Assembly: GCA_964425005.1 (NCBI GenBank)
Contig: CAYRKT010000053.1
Span: 1-10,236 of the forward strand
Length of the DNA: 10,236 nucleotides
Direction: 5' to 3'
DNA from: CAYRKT01 sp964425005
GTDB lineage: Bacteria; Synergistota; Synergistia; CAYRKT01
The notes below the pieces were generated by a model. That model was not told the origin of the DNA. It saw only the letters and a program-made list of their open reading frames with translations, and did not search any database. Within the stretch, counting starts at the first letter, position 1. Every line of letters begins with the position of its first letter. The position numbers and the translations under genes were made by a program. Shown here piece after piece: positions 4,844 through 10,236 of this stretch.

Positions 4844-6393
4844 GCTTCTACGTGGGGTCAGACCTCTTCCCCTTCTTCGTCCGCGAGATCTCGGCGCTGC
4901 TGGAGCTCAAGGTCCAGAGGGTTTTCTCCTTCGACGGGGCCCTCGTCCTGGACCTGGGCAGGGGCCTCTTGGCCCTCCAGCACGATCCCCAGTGGGCCTG
5001 TCCCCTGCTCCTGGAGAGGGAGGATCTGTCGATGCTCCGGGGTCCTTCGGCCTCCTGGGGTCCCTTCGCCGCCCAGACCCAGCGCCTCAGGGGGGGGAGG
5101 CTCGTCGGGGTCCGTCAGCTCGGGAGGGACAGGGTCCTGAGGTTGGACTTTCGCCCTTCGGGGGCCAGGGTGGGGCCTCTCTCCCTGGTCCTCGAGGTCA
5201 TGGGGGGAGGGACCAACCTCTACCTCCTGGAGGACGGAAAGGTGCTCTCCTTCGCCAGGGCGGTCCGCCACAGGGACAGGGCGCTGGAGGTGGGGTCCCC
5301 CTACGTCCCTCCTTCTGCCCCCTTCTACAGCAAGGCCATAGCCTCCCTGGTGGGGGAGGAGGAGATGAGGGCCCTGGAGGGCGAGCTCTTCGAGGGGCGC
5401 TTCCAGGTGCAGTGGAGGGATGGCTTCTTGTTCGCCTGGCCCAGGGAGGTGGGGCTTTCGCTCGATCCGTCCCGGGCCTGGGCCCTCCTTAGGGCGGTCA
5501 AGCTCCAGGGGAGGTCCCTTCAGGCGCGTAGGTGGGAGCTGGAGAGGGATCTTAAGCGCCTCAGCGGCAGGAGGGAGAGGCTGAAAGCCCTGCTGGAGGA
5601 GGCCAGATCCTCCCTCGAGGAGACCCGAAGGGCGCCCGAGGTCCTGAGGCTGGCCCAGCTACTTGCCTCCAACCTCGGCCTGCTGGGTAGATGGGGCGGC
5701 GGCAAGGTCTCCCTCGTGGACTGGGAGAGCGGGGAGGAGGTGGAGGTGGATCTGCCGGGGGAGGACCCCTCGGAGCTGGTCTCCAGCTTGTTCAGGGAGT
5801 ACGAGGAGCTAAAAAGGAGGGAGGACTCCCTCGAGGGGAGGGTCAGGGCCCTGGAGCTCAAGCTCTCGGAGCTGGAGGCCGAGGAGGCCAGGGTGGAGGA
5901 GGAGCTTGCCTCCCTGACCTCCCTTAGGCTCTCGCCCTGCGGGGCGAAGGGAAGGCCTCCTAGACGGACGTCCCCCAGGCGCGCCGATCGCAGCGCTCCT
6001 CCCGAGGAGGTCGGGGCCTCTTCCCCCTCCTTACTCGCCTACGCGTACGGGGGCTTCGAGGTCCTGGTGGGCAGGTCGGAGGAGTCCAACTACCTCCTCA
6101 CCTTCCGCGAGGCCGCCAGGGAGGACCTCTTCCTCCACGCCAGGGACGTCCCGGGGGCCCACGTGATAGTTAAGAGCGGGGGCAGAAGGGTCCCCGAGGA
6201 GGTGGTCCAGTTCGCCGCCTCCCTCGCCGCCTTCCACAGCAGGGCCAGGAACTCCGCCTGGGTGGACGTGGACGTGGTGAGGAGGAAGCACGTCAGACAC
6301 CTGGAGGGAGGGAGGGTCTCCTACAGGGGGGAGTCCACCGTCAGGGTGAGTCCCTTCGCCTGGTCGAGGATGCTGGCCGATCTCGGCAGATAG
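4822..6393 (+). CDS. rqcH: NFACT family protein, RqcH-like ribosome quality control factor (divergent)
   Basis: NFACT proteins (RqcH/Rqc2; also called fibronectin-binding protein or DUF814) bind stalled 50S subunits and tRNA-Ala to add C-terminal alanine tails. The 523-residue product shows an NFACT-N domain (about 14-220) with RQLGRDRVLRLDF, including the D103-R104 pair matching the tRNA-binding DR motif of Bacillus RqcH, and LEVMGGGTNLYLLE. A charged coiled-coil middle follows (about 230-375), then a basic proline-rich linker (near 375-400). The C-terminal NFACT-R domain (about 410-510) contains GGFEVLVGRSEESNYLLTF, LHARDVPGAHVIVKSG and a VRVSP ending. The usual GRNNxQND-type motif in NFACT-R is replaced, so activity may differ. 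GTG 4822 is chosen because AGGG (4812-4815) lies 6 bases upstream; GTG 4852 is an alternative. The frame is open upstream to 4531, but that part overlaps ttuA out of frame and is not coding. It ends the tmcAL-ttuB-ttuA cluster. Confidence 0.85.
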   Translation: MPLSGAHRFYVGSDLFPFFVREISALLELKVQRVFSFDGALVLDLGRGLLALQHDPQWACPLLLEREDLSMLRGPSASWGPFAAQTQRLRGGRLVGVRQLGRDRVLRLDFRPSGARVGPLSLVLEVMGGGTNLYLLEDGKVLSFARAVRHRDRALEVGSPYVPPSAPFYSKAIASLVGEEEMRALEGELFEGRFQVQWRDGFLFAWPREVGLSLDPSRAWALLRAVKLQGRSLQARRWELERDLKRLSGRRERLKALLEEARSSLEETRRAPEVLRLAQLLASNLGLLGRWGGGKVSLVDWESGEEVEVDLPGEDPSELVSSLFREYEELKRREDSLEGRVRALELKLSELEAEEARVEEELASLTSLRLSPCGAKGRPPRRTSPRRADRSAPPEEVGASSPSLLAYAYGGFEVLVGRSEESNYLLTFREAAREDLFLHARDVPGAHVIVKSGGRRVPEEVVQFAASLAAFHSRARNSAWVDVDVVRRKHVRHLEGGRVSYRGESTVRVSPFAWSRMLADLGR

Positions 6394-6406
6394 CCTGAGG
6401 GAATAG

Positions 6407-6412
6407 TATAAT
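6407..6412 (+). promoter_or_regulatory. Consensus -10 box upstream of the GNAT gene
   Basis: An exact TATAAT lies in the 56-base gap after the NFACT stop, with AT-rich sequence downstream. The predicted transcription start is near 6419, about 30 bases before the TTG start. No recognisable -35 hexamer sits 16-18 bases upstream, where the sequence is the GC-rich end of the NFACT gene, so the promoter may depend on an activator or be weak. Confidence 0.5.
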
Positions 6413-6449
6413 TTCCGTGGATTTTTCGAACCAATAGGGGGTGATGGGC

Positions 6450-6968
6450 TTGATAGTCATCGGGGATCTGGTCCTCAGGCCCCTTTCCAGGGGGGACGAG
6501 GAGTTCATAGTGGTGATGAGGAACAGGCCGGAGGTCTACGAGAACTCCCTCTACGATCCTCCCTTCTACGACTTCGCCATGAAGGCCTTCTTCGAGGAGT
6601 CGGTCCACCGCAGGATGGACTTCATAATAGAGATGAGGCTGGACAGGGCTGGGTGGATATACCTGGAGGAGGTGGACTACCGGCACCAGCGGGCGGGCTT
6701 CGGCATAGCCCTGCTCCCCAGCTACGAGGGCAGGGGGATAGCCTACGCGGCCAGCAAGCTCTTCTTCGACTACGTCTTCCATCACCTTCCCATCCACAAG
6801 GTCCACGCCCAGCTCCTGGCCGACAGCCAGAGGGCCCTGAAGCTCTACAGGAAGCTGGGCTTCGTGGAGGAGGGGCGCTTCTCGAGGGAGCTCTACAAGG
6901 GCGGCAGGTGGAGGGATGTGCTGAGGCTCGCCCTCTTCAAGGACGCCTGGCTCTCGACCGGTCGGTAG
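6450..6968 (+). CDS. GNAT family N-acetyltransferase (RimJ/RimL type)
   Basis: The product transfers an acetyl group from acetyl-CoA to an amine; the substrate cannot be deduced. It is about 172 residues, typical for this branch (Acetyltransf_3). It opens with the usual strand GDLVLRPLSRGDEEF and contains acetyl-CoA-binding motif A (GIALLPSYEGRGIAYAASKL) with the pyrophosphate-binding RGIA turn. It ends with the motif B helix in ADSQRALKLYRKLGFVEEGRFSRELYKGGRWRDVLRLALF, a tail common in ribosomal-protein and amino-sugar acetyltransferases. GTG (6441) and ATG (6444) are in frame, but both sit in or directly against the Shine-Dalgarno AGGGGGTG (6436-6443). TTG 6450 is 6 bases from it, the same arrangement as at thiD, so I prefer TTG. 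It probably has its own promoter at 6407. RimI-type modification of ribosomal protein, polyamine acetylation (SpeG) and sugar acetylation (PseH) are all possible. Confidence 0.85.
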   Translation: MIVIGDLVLRPLSRGDEEFIVVMRNRPEVYENSLYDPPFYDFAMKAFFEESVHRRMDFIIEMRLDRAGWIYLEEVDYRHQRAGFGIALLPSYEGRGIAYAASKLFFDYVFHHLPIHKVHAQLLADSQRALKLYRKLGFVEEGRFSRELYKGGRWRDVLRLALFKDAWLSTGR

Positions 6969-6996
6969 TTGCAAAAACCGAAGGGTGTTGTAAGAT
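6969..6996 (+). promoter_or_regulatory. Likely promoter of the DUF177-rpmF operon
   Basis: TTGCAA (6969-6974) and TAAGAT (6991-6996) are 16 bases apart, each matching the sigma-70 consensus at 4 of 6 positions. The stretch 6969-7012 is AT-richer than its surroundings. Transcription would begin near 7003, about 40 bases before the TTG start. GATATT (6994-6999) is an alternative -10. Confidence 0.45.
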
Positions 6997-7041
6997 ATTC
7001 CTCTGTCTTGTCCCTTTAGGGCGGAGAGGAAGGGGCTTGGT

Positions 7042-7647
7042 TTGTCCGACATATCCTCTGGTTGGAGCGTGGTTTTGGACCTGGAGAGGCTCAGGGCCCT
7101 CGAGGGTGAGCCGCTCGAGCGGGAGCTGGAGCTACCCCCCTTCTCCTTCCAGTACTGGGGGCAGAGCTACGAGCTCGAGGGTCCCGCTAAGGTGTCCCTT
7201 TTCGCCTCTCTGTCGGAGGGGGAGCTCATAGTCTGGGGGCAGATGAGGGCTACCCTCAGGACTGCCTGCGGCAGGTGTCTGGGCCCCGCCCTGTTCGAGG
7301 TGGACGAGCCCTTCACCTTCGTCTACCGGGAGGGCCTCCCGGTCGAGCTGGAGGAGGAGCACCAGATAGCCGAGGGCGAGGAGAACGAGGTGCTGGTGGG
7401 AAGCCTGGTGGGGAAGCTGGACGTGGCCCATCAGCTCGAGGAGGTGCTGATCCTGGGGATACCCCCCAAGGTCGTCTGCTCCGAGCTTTGCAGGGGCATA
7501 TGTCCGTCGTGCGGCAAGAACCTGAACGAGGGCGACTGCTCCTGCAGCCTGGAGGCCGGCGATCCCAGGCTTTCGGCGCTCAAGGAGCTTCTGGAAGGAG
7601 GTGGCGATGCCCATGGCCGTGCCGAAGAGGAAGACGAGCAGAGCTAG
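7042..7647 (+). CDS. yceD: DUF177/YceD family protein linked to 23S rRNA and L32
   Basis: YceD-family proteins are encoded next to rpmF in most bacteria and are needed for normal 23S rRNA accumulation; the biochemical role is unclear. The 201-residue product shows both family cysteine clusters: CGRCL (C76, C79), followed by the hydrophobic strand FEVDEPFTFVYR, and a C-terminal C-x3-C-x3-C-x2-C group (C146, C150, C154, C157) plus C166 and C168 in CPSCGKNLNEGDCSC, probably a metal site. The middle acidic segment (ELEEEHQIAEGEENEV) is typical. The start is TTG, 7 bases after a GAGGAAGGGG purine run. Family-like sequence ends at about residue 185 (DPRLSALKELL). The last 12 residues are read through the start of rpmF, giving a 35-base overlap. 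It shares a promoter near 6980 with rpmF. Confidence 0.9.
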   Translation: MSDISSGWSVVLDLERLRALEGEPLERELELPPFSFQYWGQSYELEGPAKVSLFASLSEGELIVWGQMRATLRTACGRCLGPALFEVDEPFTFVYREGLPVELEEEHQIAEGEENEVLVGSLVGKLDVAHQLEEVLILGIPPKVVCSELCRGICPSCGKNLNEGDCSCSLEAGDPRLSALKELLEGGGDAHGRAEEEDEQS

Positions 7648-7804
7648 GAGGGACAGGAGGCTGGCTCACTGGCTTGCCAGCGCTGAGGTCCCGGCCCTGA
7701 GCAGCTGTCCCCACTGCGGGGAGACGACCGTCACCTACAGGGCCTGTCCCGAGTGCGGGTATTACCGCGGCAGGAAGGTCCTGGAGGTGAAGGAGGAGTC
7801 GTAG
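7613..7804 (+). CDS. rpmF: 50S ribosomal protein L32
   Basis: L32 is a small basic protein of the large ribosomal subunit. The 63-residue product begins MAVPKRKTSRARRDRR, the near-universal L32 start. It carries two zinc-binding CxxC pairs (C32/C35 in CPHCG and C45/C48 in CPECG), so it is the zinc-containing form rather than the cysteine-free paralogue used by some bacteria in zinc shortage. The start is ATG 7613, because AGGAGGTG (7596-7603) lies 9 bases upstream; in-frame GTG 7601 and ATG 7607 overlap or crowd that site. The Shine-Dalgarno lies inside the YceD reading frame, so the two genes are translationally linked. A hairpin terminator follows 14 bases after the stop. In many bacteria plsX and fatty-acid genes come next; here they do not. 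Confidence 0.96.
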   Translation: MAVPKRKTSRARRDRRLAHWLASAEVPALSSCPHCGETTVTYRACPECGYYRGRKVLEVKEES

Positions 7805-7818
7805 CGGGTTCGACCTGA

Positions 7819-7850
7819 AGGAGGGGGAAGGGCTTCCCCCTCCTCTGGTT
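7819..7850 (+). terminator. Terminator hairpin after rpmF
   Basis: An 11-bp perfect stem (7819-7829 with 7834-7844, arm AGGAGGGGGAA) closes a four-base GGGC loop. The following T content is weak (CTGGTTT), so termination may be incomplete and some transcripts may continue into the transporter gene. The rest of the 75-base gap to the next start shows no clear promoter. Confidence 0.6.
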
Positions 7851-7879
7851 TGGGGTAGTCTCTGGGAAGGGGTGGTCGG

Positions 7880-9490
7880 GTGCTTCACAACGCGATCTGG
7901 CTCCTTGGAGGGCTGGGCGTGTTCCTCTACGCCATAAAGAGCATGGGGGAAGCCCTCCAGTCAGCGGTCGGGGCGGAGATGAGGCGTCTGATAGCGGCCT
8001 TCACCTCCAGCCCCCTAAAGGGCGTGGCGGTGGGGACGCTGGTCACCATGTTGATCCAGAGCAGCAGCGCCACCACCGTGATAGTGGTGAGCCTGGTCCA
8101 CGTGGGTCTCATGACGCTGAAGCAGGCCTTCGGCGTGATAATGGGGGCGAACATAGGTACCACCTTCACCGGTCAGATAGTGGCCTTCAAGGTGGAGCAG
8201 GGCGCCCCCGTCTTGATAGTCGTGGGCCTGGCTCTGCAGATGCTCTCCCGCAGGAAGAAGCACGCCCACATAGGTCAGGTGATGCTGAGCCTGGGCCTTC
8301 TCTTCATGGGCATGGAGATGATGAAGGACTCCATGTCCTTCCTCAAGGGCAGGGAGGACCTCCTCCTGCACCTATCCCACCACCCGATCCTGGGGGTCCT
8401 GGCGGGCACCGTCCTCACCTGTCTGGTCCAGAGCAGCTCGGCCACCGTGGGGCTGACCATAGCCATGGCCTCCCAGGGGGTTTTGCCCGTGGAGGCGGCG
8501 GTGCCGATCATATTCGGCGACAACATCGGGACCACCGTGACGGCGGTGCTGGCCTCCCTCGGCGGCAACAGGCACGCCAAGAGGGCCGCCCTCTCCCACG
8601 TCCTCTTCAACGTCATAGGGACAGCGGCGATGCTGCTCGTTTTGCCCCTTTACGTCAAGCTGGTGGTGCTCACCTCCTCGGACCCCGCGAGGCAGGTGGC
8701 CAACTCCCACACCATCTTCAACGTGGTCAACGCCCTGCTCTTCCTGCCCTTCGTGGATCGGTTCGTGGCCCTGATAAAGAGGATCCTGCCCGGGGAGGAC
8801 GAGATGGGTCCTGAGGTGGGCTCCTACCTGGATCGGCGCCTCTTCGACACGCCCGTGGCCGCCCTCGAGGCGGTGAAGAGGGAGCTCCTCCAGATGGGGA
8901 GGGTAGCCCTCTACATGTTTCGCTGCGCCAGGGAGGCCTACAACAGGAACGACCCCAAGATGATAGCCGAGGTCAACGCCAAGGAGAAGGTCCTGAACGA
9001 CATGACCCGGGGGCTTTTGCGCTATGCCTCCGAGCTGGTCCAGGGGGGGATCTCTCCGGACCTGTCGGTCCTGGCCACCAGCTACATAGACCTGGCGGGG
9101 GACGTGGAGAGGGTGGGGGATCACTGTCAGAACCTGGTGGAGCTCTTCGACTTCAAGTTCGAGCGGAACATCCCCTTCAGCGCCACCGCCATGGCGGAGC
9201 TCAACCAGATGGGGGACGCGGTGGAGGAGGCCTTCAGGCTCTCCCTGAGCGCCCTGGAGCTGGAGGACAAGGAGATGGCCTCCAGGGTGGTGGAGCTGGA
9301 GGACATGGTGGACAGGATGCAGAGGGAGCTCAGGAGGAAGCACACCGACAGGCTCAACAGGGGGATATGCGCGCTGGAGGCGGGGATAATCTTCATAGAC
9401 ATCCTGAGCAACCTGGAGAGGATATGCGACCACGCCCACAACATAGCCAGGGTGGTCCTGGACATGCACCGACTGGAGGTGAACCTGTGA
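7880..9490 (+). CDS. Na+/phosphate cotransporter family protein (NptA-like) with PhoU-like domain
   Basis: This inner-membrane protein of the Na/Pi-cotransporter family (SLC34/NptA-like) has 536 residues. The N-terminal half contains the inverted repeat typical of the family: two QSSSAT motifs (60-65 and 184-189) that form the transport core, and matching GANIGTT (89-95) and GDNIGTT (213-219) segments. Several hydrophobic helices lie between residues 5 and 295. The C-terminal half (about 325-530) is a helical PhoU-like domain with two metal-site-like motifs, DVERVGDHCQN (408-418) and NLERICDHAHN (511-521), probably regulating transport from the cytoplasm. The start is GTG 7880, with AAGGGGTGG a few bases upstream. 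The stop overlaps the start of uppP in GTGA. The substrate may be phosphate, but members of this family are often annotated without direct proof, and direction of transport is unknown. Confidence 0.92.
   Translation: MLHNAIWLLGGLGVFLYAIKSMGEALQSAVGAEMRRLIAAFTSSPLKGVAVGTLVTMLIQSSSATTVIVVSLVHVGLMTLKQAFGVIMGANIGTTFTGQIVAFKVEQGAPVLIVVGLALQMLSRRKKHAHIGQVMLSLGLLFMGMEMMKDSMSFLKGREDLLLHLSHHPILGVLAGTVLTCLVQSSSATVGLTIAMASQGVLPVEAAVPIIFGDNIGTTVTAVLASLGGNRHAKRAALSHVLFNVIGTAAMLLVLPLYVKLVVLTSSDPARQVANSHTIFNVVNALLFLPFVDRFVALIKRILPGEDEMGPEVGSYLDRRLFDTPVAALEAVKRELLQMGRVALYMFRCAREAYNRNDPKMIAEVNAKEKVLNDMTRGLLRYASELVQGGISPDLSVLATSYIDLAGDVERVGDHCQNLVELFDFKFERNIPFSATAMAELNQMGDAVEEAFRLSLSALELEDKEMASRVVELEDMVDRMQRELRRKHTDRLNRGICALEAGIIFIDILSNLERICDHAHNIARVVLDMHRLEVNL
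9475..9480 (+). promoter_or_regulatory. Shine-Dalgarno of uppP inside the transporter gene
   Basis: GGAGGT lies 6 bases before the GTG at 9487, within the last codons of the transporter gene. It fixes the uppP start at the GTGA overlap and shows the two genes are read from one mRNA. Confidence 0.75.
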
Positions 9491-10236
9491 GCCTGGGCTT
9501 CTTGTTGCTCGGCCTGGCGCAGGGGTTGACCGAGTTCCTCCCCGTGAGCAGCTCGGGCCACCTGGCGCTCGTTAAGCGCCTGGTGGGGCTGCCGTATCTC
9601 CCCCTCGCCTTCGACGTGACCGTGCACCTGGCCACCCTGTTCGCCGTGGTCTTCTACTTCAGGAGGAGGCTTTGGGGTCTCGTCCTGGGCGCGCTTGGAG
9701 GGGAAGGGGAGGCCTTGAGGACCGTCCTCTTCGTGGCCGTGGCGAGCCTTCCCACCGGGGTTCTGGGGCTTTCCCTCAAGGACGCCGTCGAGGCCTGGGG
9801 GGCCGACCTCCGGGCGGTGGGATGTGGGTTTTTGCTCACCGCCTCGTTGCTGCTCCTGTCGAAGCGGGGGCGATCGGCGGGCGACCTCGGGATGGGGGGT
9901 TTCGTCCTCAGGGCCCTGGCGGTGGGGGTGGTCCAGGGCTTTGCCCTATTCCCCGGGGTCTCCCGCTCGGGAAGCACCATATCGGCCATGTTGGCCATGG
10001 GCCTGGATAGGGAGAGGGCCTTCGAGCTCTCCTTCCTGATGTTCTTGCCCGCCTCCCTTGGGGCCTTCCTCCTGGAGGTCAAGGAGGGGATGCCGGCGGA
10101 GGCCATCGGCGGTTCGTCCCTCTGGCTGGCCTCAGCGGCTTTGGCCTTCTCGAGCGGTCTCCTGGCTCTGTCGCTGGTGGGCTCGGTGAGGAGGGGATCC
10201 CTCTGGCGCTTCGCCCCCTACTGCGCTCTGGTGGGG
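9487..10236 (+). CDS. uppP: Undecaprenyl-diphosphatase UppP/BacA (3' end beyond window)
   Basis: UppP removes a phosphate from undecaprenyl diphosphate, regenerating the lipid carrier for peptidoglycan and other wall polymers. It is an integral membrane enzyme whose active site faces outward; extra copies give bacitracin resistance. The visible 250 residues include the first signature AQGLTEFLPVSSSGHL (11-26), with the catalytic (E/Q)xxxE pattern as Q12 and E16, and the second signature FPGVSRSGSTISAML (155-169) with the phosphate-binding R160. The rest is hydrophobic, with several likely membrane helices. The family is about 260-280 residues, so little is missing; no stop is reached by the window end. 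GTG 9487 overlaps the previous gene's stop by 4 bases and is preceded by GGAGGT. The unrelated PAP2-type phosphatases that share this activity lack these motifs. Confidence 0.95.
   Translation, partial: MSLGFLLLGLAQGLTEFLPVSSSGHLALVKRLVGLPYLPLAFDVTVHLATLFAVVFYFRRRLWGLVLGALGGEGEALRTVLFVAVASLPTGVLGLSLKDAVEAWGADLRAVGCGFLLTASLLLLSKRGRSAGDLGMGGFVLRALAVGVVQGFALFPGVSRSGSTISAMLAMGLDRERAFELSFLMFLPASLGAFLLEVKEGMPAEAIGGSSLWLASAALAFSSGLLALSLVGSVRRGSLWRFAPYCALVG

Noticed and set aside
6383..6400. Possible hairpin at the 3' end of the NFACT gene (CTCGGC with GCCTGAG)
   Set aside because: The stem is short with a bulged T, and no T-run follows at once, so it is not a credible terminator.
8372..9469. 365-codon minus-strand frame opposite the transporter gene
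   Set aside because: Composition is typical of a reverse-complement shadow (H, V, G, L, P rich), with no motif. The plus-strand gene has clear family signatures through this interval.
1..10236. tRNA genes, CRISPR repeats, insertion sequences, prophage or defence genes
   Set aside because: I found no tRNA T-loop/acceptor patterns, no regularly spaced repeats, no transposase or integrase motifs and no long terminal inverted repeats. All substantial frames are accounted for by known housekeeping families.

Overview
The window comes from a GC-rich bacterial chromosome with dense, mostly co-directional genes. Arginine is written almost entirely as AGG and isoleucine often as ATA, many genes start at TTG or GTG, and Shine-Dalgarno sites are long. 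This codon style, together with a TtuA/TtuB tRNA-thiolation pair (typical of thermophiles) and acetate kinase, suggests an anaerobic, perhaps thermophilic, acetate-forming bacterium. A member of the Synergistota is my best guess; that is inference and cannot be proven from the window. No tRNA, rRNA, CRISPR array, insertion sequence or phage gene is visible, and all the recognisable genes are housekeeping types.

Layout. (1) Positions 1-84 may hold the 3' end of an unknown gene, and thiD (thiamine biosynthesis) follows at 114-923 on the plus strand. It ends in a very stable stem-loop that overlaps its stop codon. (2) About 240 bases without a convincing gene (924-1166) separate thiD from the convergent acetate kinase gene ackA, which is on the minus strand (2372 down to 1167). 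(3) An AT-rich intergenic stretch (2373-2511) carries a good promoter for ackA and divides it from a divergent plus-strand cluster: tmcAL (acetate-dependent tRNA-Met ac4C34 synthesis), a ubiquitin-like sulfur carrier (ttuB-like), a TtuA-type tRNA 2-thiolation enzyme, and an NFACT/RqcH-family gene of ribosome quality control. (4) A GNAT acetyltransferase gene follows, with its own consensus -10 box. (5) The DUF177/YceD gene overlaps rpmF (ribosomal protein L32) and the pair ends at a hairpin terminator. (6) A Na+/phosphate cotransporter-family gene with a PhoU-like tail is translationally coupled (GTGA overlap) to uppP, undecaprenyl-diphosphatase, which runs off the right edge.

How the genes may work together. 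Positions 2512-6393 look like one transcription unit devoted to tRNA maturation and stalled-ribosome rescue: wobble acetylation, T-loop thiolation with its own sulfur carrier, and C-terminal tailing of stalled chains. The last two genes link phosphate transport with an enzyme that releases phosphate while recycling the cell-wall lipid carrier. No clearly new system is present. The most interesting points are the tmcAL-ttuB-ttuA-rqcH grouping, the transporter-uppP coupling, two upstream genes whose C-terminal tails are read out of the next small gene, and the unexplained thiD-ackA gap.
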